Shown in pieces: positions 18,929-27,400 of a stretch of DNA of 53,632 nucleotides. The first letter of the stretch is position 1; every line of letters begins with the position of its first letter. A program made the translations under genes and the position numbers. The stretch is from the NCBI GenBank assembly GCA_913065105.1, contig CAJXZZ010000009.1, positions 1-53,632 of the forward strand. Reading direction: 5' to 3'. The notes below the pieces were generated by a model that worked only from the letters and a program-made list of their open reading frames with translations, did no database searches and was not told the DNA's origin. The stretch comes from an uncultured Gammaproteobacteria bacterium. GTDB taxonomy: Bacteria > Pseudomonadota > Gammaproteobacteria > SZUA-229.

Positions 18929-19582
18929 TTATTCACCGGGAACGGTTGATAAACCAAGAATTTCCCAATCCTGCATACCACCACGGTACCATTTAATCTT
19001 ATGTGATGGATAACCAAGTTTTAGCAGATTTAAAATATTATTAGGTGATTGACCACACCACATACCATTACAGAACATAACCAAAGTTTTGGCGTTACTG
19101 AAGTTCAACAGGCCTTCGCTCTCGGATACACCAAACTCACTTTCCAATATTTCAAGGATAGAAATCGGGTCGGCGCCTTTTGCTGGATTCAGCTTTGTCC
19201 ATGGAATATTTTTTGCACCTGGAATCGTACCTTTTTTCACCCAGTCAGGTGTGCGTGAATCAACCACTAAAATAGAACTATCACCACCAGACATCTTAGC
19301 GATGTAATCGATTACTTCAAGCTCAGCAATAGTTTCAACACCTGGCGCTAAAATGGCAGGCTGAATACAAAATGGTGGGCATGGTCGTGAGGTTTTAGCA
19401 AAAGCAGGATTAACCGTATTTTTGTTATCCTGATTACGAGTGATTTTTACATCTGTCCCATTATGTTTAACTGTTACGTCCATCATGCCTTTTACTATAG
19501 CGACAGGTTTACCAGCACTAACATTGGCAGAAAATACTAAGCTTGCAGCGAACGCTGCTACTAAAAATTTTGATTTCATCAT
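18929..19582 (-). CDS. Secreted rhodanese-domain protein
   Basis: 217 aa with a Sec signal peptide (cleavage probably after 'VSA', residue 23), so it is periplasmic. After a linker with a C-x3-C motif (C68-PPF-C72) comes a single rhodanese domain (about 85-215): 'SSILVVDSRTPDWVKKGTIPGAKNIPW' and the active-site loop starting with C171, which reads CNGMWC (171-176) and so offers a second cysteine at C176. Rhodaneses transfer sulfane sulfur; in a thiosulfate oxidiser a periplasmic one could handle sulfane sulfur or act in thiol-disulfide chemistry, but the substrate is unproven. The start is ATG at 19582 with AGGAG 7 bp upstream. A strong terminator follows the gene. Confidence 0.85.
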   Translation of the reverse strand: MMKSKFLVAAFAASLVFSANVSAGKPVAIVKGMMDVTVKHNGTDVKITRNQDNKNTVNPAFAKTSRPCPPFCIQPAILAPGVETIAELEVIDYIAKMSGGDSSILVVDSRTPDWVKKGTIPGAKNIPWTKLNPAKGADPISILEILESEFGVSESEGLLNFSNAKTLVMFCNGMWCGQSPNNILNLLKLGYPSHKIKWYRGGMQDWEILGLSTVPGE

Positions 19583-19680
19583 TCAAGGACTCCTCAGAGC
19601 AAAGTTTGTTTATTGGTTTTTTGTTATCTAAATTTATATATTCAGACTTCCAGTCTATTTATTCACACAGAACAGCTGGA

Positions 19681-19872
19681 TTATTCGCAATCAGGCTCTT
19701 CCTCTTCTGTTTTTTTATCTCCCTCTTCTGTTTTTTTATCATCATTTCCATCACTATCGCTATCGCCATACACAGCTCTAGGGGTAAGCTCGACGCCGTT
19801 GACCGCAGCATAAGAAGGGGCGCAAACACCTATCAACAATAAAAAGGGAATTACTTTAATTAACAGGTTCAT
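19681..19872 (-). CDS. Small secreted acidic protein of unknown function
   Basis: 63 aa. I place the start at the ATG at 19872, which has GGAG 6 bp upstream. A longer reading to 19968 would run into a transcription terminator and lacks such a site. Residues 1 to about 24 form a signal peptide ('FLLLIGVCAPSYA'). The mature part is about 40 residues, very acidic, with a repeated KKTEE unit (KKTEEGDKKTEEEE) and ends in 'PDCE' with a single Cys. The repeat is also visible in the DNA as two copies of 'CTCTTCTGTTTTTTTATC' around 19696-19742. It is not recognised; it lies upstream of the secreted rhodanese in the same direction and may accompany it. Confidence 0.6.
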   Translation of the reverse strand: MNLLIKVIPFLLLIGVCAPSYAAVNGVELTPRAVYGDSDSDGNDDKKTEEGDKKTEEEEPDCE

Positions 19873-19958
19873 TAACGGCTCCAAATTATCTTTTACGTCT
19901 CGTTTGAAAAGAATAACAGAGTAAATTAATAAAAATAGGACAAAATGGCATGTTTTGC

Positions 19959-20005
19959 AAAAAAACATGCCGTATTTGTCAGTTTTTATCTGACAGATAC
20001 GGCAT
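19959..20005 (-). terminator. Strong intrinsic terminator downstream of the 2OG-Fe(II) oxygenase gene
   Basis: The arms 19967-19982 (ATGCCGTATTTGTCAG) and 19990-20005 pair over 16 bp with a single G-T wobble and a 7-nt loop. On the minus strand the stem is followed by seven T residues (19959-19965). It lies 25 bp beyond the oxygenase stop and would end a lptM-lysA-oxygenase transcript. Confidence 0.9.
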
Positions 20006-20030
20006 GACTAGCCATGGTAAACACTTTGAT

Positions 20031-20654
20031 TTACTCTTTTATTGCAAAAGCAGAACGAGGCTTTTTATTTGCAGCAAACGATGTTGATAGAAAACAGGCC
20101 AGGGTTAAACGTTCGCCGCTTTCAACTTTAGTCACCTGATGTGGAACACTGCAATTATTTACCAACGCCATGTGGGCCTGCGGCTTATATGATTGCCGCT
20201 CACTGGTCTGGAAACGACCGCCACTATAATCATCACTGAAGTGAAAAACGATCGTTGCCAGATAATCCGGACTGCTATCCTGATCCTTGTGCTCACCAAT
20301 ATAATCATCCTTCTGTAAACGATTCGCCTGACATCGGCGTAGGCACAATCTATCGGTCCCGGTGAAACACTGGTAAAAACGGCGCATTTTCTGACTCATC
20401 ACAATGGCCTCTACATGCCTGGACAAGTCATTCAATGCCTCGGGAGATTCAATATCATTAAAGTATCTACTTACCCAAACCGAATGGCTTTCACTGGCAT
20501 CCCCACCTATGATGTGCTCATATTCACTGCGTGCAAGCAAATCGGCCAGCTGCTGCCATTCCTGTTTGCTTAAGGGTATTTCCTTTTCTTCAAACAATAA
20601 GGTTGCTTGCTCGTCGAGATCAAATTTTTTTTCATTACGAAGTTGTACGTTCAT
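20031..20654 (-). CDS. 2-oxoglutarate/Fe(II)-dependent oxygenase (prolyl 4-hydroxylase-like)
   Basis: 207 aa. The C-terminal half has the facial triad and 2OG anchor of the superfamily: H122-x-D124 ('GEHKDQDS'), H172 ('VPHQVTKV') and R182 ('SGERLTLACFLS'). The strands 'YLATIVFHFSDDYSGGRF' between them match the P4H-type double-stranded beta-helix. No signal peptide is present. The N-terminal 90 residues are not recognised. It starts 30 bp after lysA on the same strand and ends before a strong terminator, so it is probably cotranscribed with lysA. The substrate is unknown. Confidence 0.85.
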   Translation of the reverse strand: MNVQLRNEKKFDLDEQATLLFEEKEIPLSKQEWQQLADLLARSEYEHIIGGDASESHSVWVSRYFNDIESPEALNDLSRHVEAIVMSQKMRRFYQCFTGTDRLCLRRCQANRLQKDDYIGEHKDQDSSPDYLATIVFHFSDDYSGGRFQTSERQSYKPQAHMALVNNCSVPHQVTKVESGERLTLACFLSTSFAANKKPRSAFAIKE

Positions 20655-20684
20655 GTCTTTAAATAGTCGTCTCTATTATTAGCA

Positions 20685-21944
20685 TCAGTCATTTAAAACT
20701 GATTCATCAGAAAAAAGTTGTTCTATGGTTTCACGCTGACGAATGACCTGAAATTTTTCGCCATCAACCATAACTTCAGCTGCGCGCGGACGTGAGTTAT
20801 AGTTTGAGCTCATGGTAAAACCATATGCTCCCGCTGAGCGCACTGCCAGCAGATCACCCTGTTCGATTGCCAGCTCTCTTTCTTTTCCTAGAAAATCACC
20901 GGTTTCACAGATTGGGCCGACAACATCATAAACTTTCGATGGCACCTGTGATGAAGCCGAATGAGAAACTACGGGCTCGATGGCCATCCAGGCCTGATAT
21001 AGCGCAGGGCGCATCAAATCATTCATTGCCGCATCGACTACCGCGAAGTTTTTTTCTGCAGTATGTTTTAGATACAACACCTGGGTTAATAATATACCGG
21101 CATTACCGACTATCGCGCGGCCAGGTTCGATCAAAATCTCAAAATGTCGACCGGCCAGTCGTTGCAACACTGCGGCCATCTGCTCTTCCGGTAGCGGTGG
21201 CGTTTCATCTTGATAACGAATACCCAGGCCACCCCCTAAATCCAGGTGATGAAGCTCGATATTTATTTCTGCCAGACGGTCAACCAGCGCCAGTACGCGA
21301 TCCAGTGCATCAACAAATGGGGTTATTTCGGTCAATTGAGAGCCTATGTGACAATCGACCCCTGTTACCTTTAGATGCTCGGAATCAGCGATAGACTGAT
21401 ATACCGCTACCGCCTCATCAATGGCGATACCAAACTTATTATCTTTTAGTCCGGTGGATATGTAAGGATGCGTTTTTGCATCGACATCGGGATTAACACG
21501 TAAAGACACGGGCGCCTGTACACCTTTGCCAGCAGCCACCTGCTCTAACAATTTAAGCTCTGCCTGCGACTCCACATTAAAACATCGAATGCCCACATCC
21601 AGTGCGCGTGCCATTTCTTCTGCGGTTTTGCCGACCCCTGAAAATACAATCTTATCGGCACTTCCACCCGCTCGAAGAACACGTTCAAGCTCGCCCATTG
21701 AAACGATATCAAAACCTGAACCCAGTCTCGCCAGCACATTTAGTACGGCTAGATTCGAATTCGCTTTTACAGCATAACAAACCAGATGTGGCTGCTCGCC
21801 AAGCGCTGAATCAAACGCTTTCCAGTGCCGCTCTATAGTGGCGCGCGAATACACATAACAGGGCGTACCCCATGCATCGATGTTGGCCGTTATATCCACA
21901 TCTTCTGCCCACAGCCGGCCTTCTTTGTAATTAAAATAATCCAT
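20685..21944 (-). CDS. lysA: Diaminopimelate decarboxylase
   Basis: 419 aa, fold III PLP decarboxylase. The Schiff-base lysine is K60 in 'CYAVKANSN'; the glycine-rich phosphate-binding segment is 'HLDLGGGLGIRY', and the C-terminal substrate site is 'CETGDFLGKERELA'. It converts meso-diaminopimelate to L-lysine. It is 15 bp downstream of lptM, as in other gammaproteobacteria, but is separated from dapF by an accessory block. Confidence 0.97.
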   Translation of the reverse strand: MDYFNYKEGRLWAEDVDITANIDAWGTPCYVYSRATIERHWKAFDSALGEQPHLVCYAVKANSNLAVLNVLARLGSGFDIVSMGELERVLRAGGSADKIVFSGVGKTAEEMARALDVGIRCFNVESQAELKLLEQVAAGKGVQAPVSLRVNPDVDAKTHPYISTGLKDNKFGIAIDEAVAVYQSIADSEHLKVTGVDCHIGSQLTEITPFVDALDRVLALVDRLAEINIELHHLDLGGGLGIRYQDETPPLPEEQMAAVLQRLAGRHFEILIEPGRAIVGNAGILLTQVLYLKHTAEKNFAVVDAAMNDLMRPALYQAWMAIEPVVSHSASSQVPSKVYDVVGPICETGDFLGKERELAIEQGDLLAVRSAGAYGFTMSSNYNSRPRAAEVMVDGEKFQVIRQRETIEQLFSDESVLND

Positions 21945-21959
21945 CGTTATGCTTTTTGT

Positions 21960-22079
21960 TTAAGCGCCTTTGTTTGTTTTCTGGGCGGACTGATCAGTAT
22001 TTTTTTCAGGCAAATATAAATCACCCTGCATGCCACAGGAAGACAATATCAATAATGAGAATAAGACTAAAATTTTCAC
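21960..22079 (-). CDS. lptM: LPS translocon-associated lipoprotein LptM (YifL-like)
   Basis: 39 aa when started at the GTG at 22079, which puts the start just before the signal segment 'KILVLFSLLILSSCG'. The lipobox is LSSC, and the conserved 'CGxxGDLYLP' motif follows directly, as in LptM (formerly YifL). A TTG at 22142 would give 60 aa with an unusual hydrophilic leader in front of the signal peptide; that is less likely. LptM helps the maturation of the LptD/E translocon. Its place just before lysA supports the call. Confidence 0.82.
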   Translation of the reverse strand: MKILVLFSLLILSSCGMQGDLYLPEKNTDQSAQKTNKGA

Positions 22080-22195
22080 CGCGTTCAAATAAATTACTTT
22101 TATCGTTGTTAAATGATTATTATTGCAATATTCGATTAACAACGAAACCTATTTTTATAGATCCCGTGAAATAATACCCATAGAAATTTAATATT

Positions 22196-22858
22196 ATGTC
22201 TGAACTTGATTCCATCATTATCGAAACTCAACCGCATCCCGATGCCGCCATCATCTGGTTACACGGTTTAGGTGCCGACGGTAATGACTTTGTACCGATC
22301 GTTGAACAGTTACAACTGCCATCACATCTCGCACTTCGTTTTATCTTTCCTCATGCCCCGGTAAGACCTATCACCATCAACCAGGGATATCAGATGCCTG
22401 GCTGGTATGACATCAGCAGTCTCTCCATCGTTGAAAACGAGGATGAAGAAGGCATAAAAGAGTCTTCTGCTATTTTAAGTGAGCTCTGCCAGGAACAGGA
22501 AGCCAATGGCATAGCCAGCAGCAGAATTATTGTTGCCGGTTTCTCTCAGGGTGGCGCTATTGCGCTGCACTGCGGCTGCCGTTACCCAAGACCGCTGGGC
22601 GGTATCATTGCGTTATCCACTTATCTCGCTTTGCCCGGGTCACTGGAAGATGAGATAAGTGATCAGCTAACCGAGGTGCCCATTTTCATGGCTCATGGCA
22701 GGCAGGATGATGTCGTTGATTATGAGTACGGCAAACAGAGTTTGGAACAGTTAGAGGCCTATGATATTGAAATCCAATGGAATGAATATGATATGGGTCA
22801 TGCTGTTTGTTTGGAAGAAATACAACACATTCGCCAATGGCTTACAGAGCAGCTATAA
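22196..22858 (+). CDS. Carboxylesterase/phospholipase-type alpha/beta hydrolase
   Basis: 220 aa, the size of the bacterial carboxylesterase II/acyl-protein thioesterase-like family. The catalytic triad is visible as S117 ('AGFSQGGAIA'), D171 ('HGRQDDVV') and H202 ('DMGHAV'), and the oxyanion segment as 'IWLHGLGADGNDF' (20-32). It is cytoplasmic (no signal peptide). Likely activity: hydrolysis of short-chain esters or acyl thioesters. Divergent from lptM-lysA. Confidence 0.92.
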   Translation: MSELDSIIIETQPHPDAAIIWLHGLGADGNDFVPIVEQLQLPSHLALRFIFPHAPVRPITINQGYQMPGWYDISSLSIVENEDEEGIKESSAILSELCQEQEANGIASSRIIVAGFSQGGAIALHCGCRYPRPLGGIIALSTYLALPGSLEDEISDQLTEVPIFMAHGRQDDVVDYEYGKQSLEQLEAYDIEIQWNEYDMGHAVCLEEIQHIRQWLTEQL

Positions 22859-23008
22859 CCTGATTTCTGGTTTCAACGTCTAAAACCCTATCTTTCAACA
22901 ATATACTTTAAGAATAAACTCGCCTTTATCAGACAGTTTGACTATTATTTAACAATGTAGAGTACGTAATATACATACTGATAACTTTTTACTAGCCGTT
23001 TTTAACTG

Positions 23009-23365
23009 ATGGATAAAACCGAATTAAAACTTAGCGTTGATCTTACCCCTGCCGAGCCTCTGTGGAAGCTTGCACCTACTCGCGATGAAAATGGCGGTCC
23101 GGTCAGCGATGTATTGATTATTATCCCCAAACTTAAAACACAATCCGAACAATATATTAAAGATACCCTGGCAAATATTGAATTTGCACTGAAACAGTTT
23201 AGTAATGAAATTTTGTTTGCCAACGTTGATATGAAACTAAATACCCTGTGGGTTTCCTTCAAAGCGGTACCCGGCGTTTATGTCGATATCGTCTCAACGT
23301 TAAGAGCCCATGTTCCAGAAGCTGTCCTTGTGGGTGATACTCACTCTCGCTTAAACAAAGATTAA
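23009..23365 (+). CDS. Conserved-looking small protein of unknown function, next to an Hpt protein
   Basis: 118 aa, not recognised. It has no signal peptide, membrane segment or cysteine. It looks like a compact alpha/beta protein: a strand-like start 'ELKLSVDLTP', 'VSDVLIIIPKLK' (about 33-44), an amphipathic helix (48-65), 'TLWVSFKAVPGVYVDIVSTLRAHVP' (83-107). The stop is 15 bp before the Hpt gene, which has its own AGGA site, so the two are probably one operon and may work together in phosphorelay signalling. That link is an inference from spacing only. Confidence 0.75.
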   Translation: MDKTELKLSVDLTPAEPLWKLAPTRDENGGPVSDVLIIIPKLKTQSEQYIKDTLANIEFALKQFSNEILFANVDMKLNTLWVSFKAVPGVYVDIVSTLRAHVPEAVLVGDTHSRLNKD

Positions 23366-23380
23366 TCGATTAGGAATAAT

Positions 23381-23725
23381 ATGTCACAACCTGCCATGGA
23401 TGCCAACGCATTCGCCGAAATGAAAGAGCTGATGGGTGACACATTTAAAGAAGTTGTTTCTTTATGTGCTCAAAGCCTGCCTGAACAATTAAGCAATATC
23501 GAACGTGCAATAAAAGATCAGAACGCCGAAACCTTATTTTCTATCTCCCACAAAATGAAAAGCTCCTGTGGCAGCATTGGCGCCTTTGGACTTGCTGAAA
23601 AAGCAGAGGCCATAGAATTAATTAGCCGCGATGGTTCAACGGATATACCAGAACCAGCCATCAACAATTTACGTGATGCTACCGGGCAAGTTTTATTGAT
23701 ATTAAACGCCGAATTAAATGATTAG
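23381..23725 (+). CDS. Histidine phosphotransfer (Hpt) domain protein
   Basis: 114 aa, a stand-alone Hpt domain. The phosphorylatable histidine is H57 in 'ISHKMKSSCGSIGAFGLAEKAEAIE', which matches the HxxKxxxxxxG Hpt signature. It would relay phosphate between a hybrid histidine kinase and a response regulator; neither is encoded next to it. It is tail-to-tail with the AraC-type gene (3 bp apart). Confidence 0.9.
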   Translation: MSQPAMDANAFAEMKELMGDTFKEVVSLCAQSLPEQLSNIERAIKDQNAETLFSISHKMKSSCGSIGAFGLAEKAEAIELISRDGSTDIPEPAINNLRDATGQVLLILNAELND

Positions 23726-23728
23726 AAT

Positions 23729-24727
23729 CTAACTTAAGGAATTGCGGTATTCGACCGGCGATTTCCCTGTCCATTTTTTAAACGCTCGTGAAAAAGCACT
23801 TTGTTCTGAGAACCCTATTAAAAAAGCAATATCACTCATCCGATTCATCGGGTTTTCTATATATTGTTTTGCAACCATTTCACGGACGCTATCTAATAAA
23901 AATCTGAATGTAGTTTTATGTTCTTTTAACCGGCGCTGCATGCTGCGTTCACTTAAGTTCAACTCGGTCGCGACCATCTTATCGGTCACCTGCCCGTCGG
24001 GCAGATTTTCCAAAATAATAGATTGCACCTGTTGCACGATATCGCCCTTTTTAATTTCGACGAGATATCTCATCAGCATCTCATCATGCATCAGGGCAAT
24101 TTGTTTATTGCCTGAGAGTAATACGTGATCAGCATCCGCCCTGGCAATGGTTAAACTGCTTTGCTCAGCATCAAATTGCACATCGGTTCGAAAATAATCA
24201 GTAATCTTAGTCGAACATGCAGGTTCTGGATGCGCCAGTTTGATTTCACTAGCGACCAGCTCATCACCAAAGTTAAACCTGCACATATGCATCAGGATAG
24301 TGATGACCAGATCATGATGTTGTGGCAATGTAAAAATTGAATCTGCGAGATCCACACTTATTTTCAGACCTGCGGGCGTATCTACAACCTCCAGATTTAA
24401 GTCTTCAGTAACCACATGTATATATCGAACGGTACGTTTAAATGCTCGCCGCAAAGTTGAGCTTGCCAGCCAGGCGTAACCTAAAGCGCCCATATGTGAC
24501 GGATGCCAGAACTCTGCCATGTCTATCGCAAAACAGGGATCCTCAATTACGCCTGCCGCCTGCTCCCAAAGTGCATCAACGCAATTAATATTTATTCGCG
24601 CATTTGGATTCAATAATAGCTCTGGATTAATCCCTGCATTTTTATACAAAGGTTCCGGATTTATGCCTGTACTATCTAAGTACTTCCATAATAGGCTTGT
24701 TGCGGGTGCAAAATGTGTTAAAGACAT
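23729..24727 (-). CDS. AraC-family transcriptional regulator
   Basis: 332 aa. The N-terminal ~200 residues resemble the 'arabinose-binding-like' domain of the OruR/ArgR-type branch ('GALGYAWLASSTLRRAFKRTVRYIHVVTEDL'). The C-terminal AraC HTH pair is clear: first helix-turn-helix 'VATELNLSERSMQRRLKEH' and second 'MSDIAFLIGFSEQSAFSRAF', ending in 'KKWTGKSPVEYR'. Target and effector are unknown. It is upstream of and in the opposite orientation to the Hpt gene, with argH upstream on the same strand. Confidence 0.93.
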   Translation of the reverse strand: MSLTHFAPATSLLWKYLDSTGINPEPLYKNAGINPELLLNPNARININCVDALWEQAAGVIEDPCFAIDMAEFWHPSHMGALGYAWLASSTLRRAFKRTVRYIHVVTEDLNLEVVDTPAGLKISVDLADSIFTLPQHHDLVITILMHMCRFNFGDELVASEIKLAHPEPACSTKITDYFRTDVQFDAEQSSLTIARADADHVLLSGNKQIALMHDEMLMRYLVEIKKGDIVQQVQSIILENLPDGQVTDKMVATELNLSERSMQRRLKEHKTTFRFLLDSVREMVAKQYIENPMNRMSDIAFLIGFSEQSAFSRAFKKWTGKSPVEYRNSLS

Positions 24728-24771
24728 AATTTTTTCTCAACAATATTTACATCAAATATAGAGCAGGATGG

Positions 24772-26172
24772 TTATGTTTTACGAGCAAGGGCAATGGCTT
24801 TCCTCACTTGCTCAGGCGCTGTACCACCAACATGATTACGCGACTCTACAGAACCCTCTAACGTTAAGACATCAAAAACATCCGCCTCGATTTTATCTGA
24901 AAATTGCTGTAACTGTGTAAGCGTTAGCTCACTTAAATCGTTACCCGTACTAACGCCCATGGCGACGGCTTTACCAACGACTTCATGCGCATCTCGAAAC
25001 GGCAGGTTTTTGCGCACCAGATAATCCGCCAGATCAGTCGCCGTGGAAAATCCTTGTTTAGCCGCTTTATACATATTGTCATGTTTACAGGTGATGGCGG
25101 GCACCATGTCTGCAAATGCACGCAGACAACCCAATACGGTATCCACCGTATCAAACAGAGGCTCTTTGTCTTCCTGGTTGTCTTTGTTATAGGCCAGTGG
25201 CTGGGATTTCATTAAAGTTAATAAACTAACTAAATTACCATTAACCCGGCCTGTTTTTCCACGCACCAGTTCTGGCACATCCGGGTTTTTCTTTTGCGGC
25301 ATAATGGATGAGCCGGTACAGAAACGATCGGGCAGTTCAATAAAATCAAACTGCGCTGAAGCCCATATCACCAGCTCTTCAGACATGCGTGACATATGCA
25401 CCAGTAAGATTGCCGCAGCAGAACAAAACTCGATGGCAAAATCACGATCACTCACCGAGTCCAGAGAATTTTGCGTCGGCGCGGTAAAGCCCAGTTCTCT
25501 GGCGGTAAATTCACGGTCAATCGGGTAACTGGTTCCGGCCAGAGCAGCAGCGCCCAGAGGCGACATATTCATTCTTTTCTGACAATCAGAAAAACGCTCA
25601 GCATCTCGTTTTAGCATTTCATACCAGGCCATCACATGGTGGCCAAACGTCACCGGTTGCGCCACCTGTAGATGTGTAAAACCTGGCATGATGGTTTCGG
25701 CCTCGCGCTCAGCCACAGTCAATATGCCATGCTGTAATCTCGTTATTTCATTAATAATGAACTCGATCTGTTCACGCAGATATAAACGGATGTCCGTTGC
25801 CACCTGATCATTCCTCGAACGCCCGGTGTGCAGGCGTTTACCCGCATCGCCAATCAACTCGGTTAGCCGTGCTTCGATATTCATATGGACGTCTTCACGA
25901 GCGATCGACCAGTTAAACTCACCGGCCCTAATCTCCTCTTCAACTTTATCCAGTCCAGCTAATATCGCCGTTAGATCATCGCCACTAAGCACGGCAATTT
26001 TATTGAGCATTTTTGCATGTGCGCGTGAGCCCGCAATGTCCTGTTTATACATGCGCTGATCAAACTGGACGGATGCGGTAAATGCTTCAACAAAAGCATC
26101 CGTTTGCTCAGTAAAGCGACCACCCCAGGCTGAATTTGTATCCGCATCTGTCTTTTGTTTTTTATCACTCAT
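24772..26172 (-). CDS. argH: Argininosuccinate lyase
   Basis: 466 aa. The fumarase/aspartase superfamily signature is '[11 protein letters not shown]' (around residue 287-297), with '[20 protein letters not shown]', '[18 protein letters not shown]' and '[12 protein letters not shown]' all matching ArgH. It splits argininosuccinate to arginine and fumarate. It is divergent from algZ, the order seen in Pseudomonas and relatives. Confidence 0.97.
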   Translation of the reverse strand: MSDKKQKTDADTNSAWGGRFTEQTDAFVEAFTASVQFDQRMYKQDIAGSRAHAKMLNKIAVLSGDDLTAILAGLDKVEEEIRAGEFNWSIAREDVHMNIEARLTELIGDAGKRLHTGRSRNDQVATDIRLYLREQIEFIINEITRLQHGILTVAEREAETIMPGFTHLQVAQPVTFGHHVMAWYEMLKRDAERFSDCQKRMNMSPLGAAALAGTSYPIDREFTARELGFTAPTQNSLDSVSDRDFAIEFCSAAAILLVHMSRMSEELVIWASAQFDFIELPDRFCTGSSIMPQKKNPDVPELVRGKTGRVNGNLVSLLTLMKSQPLAYNKDNQEDKEPLFDTVDTVLGCLRAFADMVPAITCKHDNMYKAAKQGFSTATDLADYLVRKNLPFRDAHEVVGKAVAMGVSTGNDLSELTLTQLQQFSDKIEADVFDVLTLEGSVESRNHVGGTAPEQVRKAIALARKT

Positions 26173-26289
26173 AATTTTTCTATGATTTTATTTAGTGGTT
26201 TTAGTATTTATAAAATTTTTAGCAGTATATCAAACACTGTGTTCTACAATATTTTTAGCTAAAAATTAATTTATTGACTGTTCTATGCC

Positions 26290-26317
26290 TTGCTTTCCAT
26301 CTGGTCTCGTCTATCTA
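26290..26317 (+). promoter_or_regulatory. Candidate promoter very close to algZ start
   Basis: TTGCTT (26290-26295), a 16-bp spacer and TATCTA (26312-26317) resemble a sigma-70 promoter. The start of transcription would fall about at the algZ ATG (26324), which has no ribosome-binding site, so the mRNA could be leaderless. This is a weak pattern match. Confidence 0.3.
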
Positions 26318-26323
26318 ATGTAA

Positions 26324-27400
26324 ATGACTGAAAACATTGTGAATAATACATCAAATAAGGACCTGCAGTTAGCCCAGTGTTTGCTGCCTAACTTTTGCGA
26401 TGTACGCATTCTTTTTATCCTTGTATTACTTACTGAAGTGCTCGCTATCATCTTCGCCATGGCCGCGGCATCCAGTAGTGATCAATTCTGGGATTATCTG
26501 GCCATTTCCTCACTGCTGATGTTATGGATTGCCTTAATAAATGCTGCGGTATTATGTTCTCTGCGCGCCTGGTTACACAGACAAAAAGAGACTCACTGTC
26601 TGATAATAACTTTTTGTTTGATGATGAGCGTCAGCATCCTGGTCTCTTTACTCACTAGCAAAGCCGGCTCATTACTTTATTTAGAGCTTGGTAATAGCCT
26701 GAATTCATTATTCTTTTTACGTGTAATAATCATTAGTGCTGTAATTTACTTTCTTTTATTGCGTTATTTTTACATCCAGCAACAATGGCGACTTAACCTT
26801 GCCGCACAAAGCCGTGCTGAAATCCAGGCCTTACAGGCTCGTATACGCCCACACTTTCTCTTCAATAGCATGAATACTATTGCTAGTTTAATTACCATCT
26901 CACCTGAAACTGCCGAAACGGCCATCGAAGATCTTTCTGACCTGTTTCGTGCCAGTCTAAGTGAAAAAAATATGCATCAGTTGAAACAGGAGATCGAGCT
27001 AACAAAAAGTTATCTGGCGATCGAGTCATTACGATTAGGCGAGCGCTTACAGATCAAGTGGCAGATTGATGAAAATTTACTAGCTACTGAAATCCCCTCC
27101 CTCAGTCTTCAGCCGTTGGCAGAAAATGCCATATATCATGGAATTGAACCTATCGAAAAAGGTGGCAAAATTCTGATTTCTGCACTACAAATAGAGGACA
27201 AACTGATTTTATCTGTAAGCAACCCGTTGATGGGCGAAAACCAGTCTTCGACCTTCAACAAAAAGGGCAATCACATGGCTCAGGATAACATCAGGCAACG
27301 CCTGAAACTCGTCTATGGAAACAAAGGCGGATTTTCAATAAATGACACCAAAGAAAGCTACACCGTTTCTCTCTCAATCCCTTTGGATGTTAAAAAATGA
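26324..27400 (+). CDS. algZ: LytS/AlgZ-type sensor histidine kinase
   Basis: 358 aa. Four or more hydrophobic segments fill residues ~28-155. The His_kinase domain has H175 or so in 'RPHFLFNSMNTIASL', and the N-box 'QPLAENAIYHGIEP' is clear. The G-box position reads 'GNHMAQDNIRQRL' instead of the usual glycine-rich GxGIGLxN, so ATP-lid glycines are partly missing; AlgZ/FimS proteins are known to be unusual kinases. It overlaps algR by 4 bp (ATGA). Position beside argH supports the AlgZ assignment. No Shine-Dalgarno sequence is visible. Confidence 0.88.
   Translation: MTENIVNNTSNKDLQLAQCLLPNFCDVRILFILVLLTEVLAIIFAMAAASSSDQFWDYLAISSLLMLWIALINAAVLCSLRAWLHRQKETHCLIITFCLMMSVSILVSLLTSKAGSLLYLELGNSLNSLFFLRVIIISAVIYFLLLRYFYIQQQWRLNLAAQSRAEIQALQARIRPHFLFNSMNTIASLITISPETAETAIEDLSDLFRASLSEKNMHQLKQEIELTKSYLAIESLRLGERLQIKWQIDENLLATEIPSLSLQPLAENAIYHGIEPIEKGGKILISALQIEDKLILSVSNPLMGENQSSTFNKKGNHMAQDNIRQRLKLVYGNKGGFSINDTKESYTVSLSIPLDVKK

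Noticed and set aside
19873-19968. N-terminal extension of the small secreted protein to give 95 aa
   Set aside because: It would start inside the stem of a strong terminator and lacks a ribosome-binding site, whereas the inner ATG at 19872 has GGAG and gives a clean signal peptide.
22080-22142. Longer LptM starting at TTG 22142
   Set aside because: It would put a 21-residue hydrophilic leader before the signal peptide; the GTG at 22079 gives the usual lipoprotein form.
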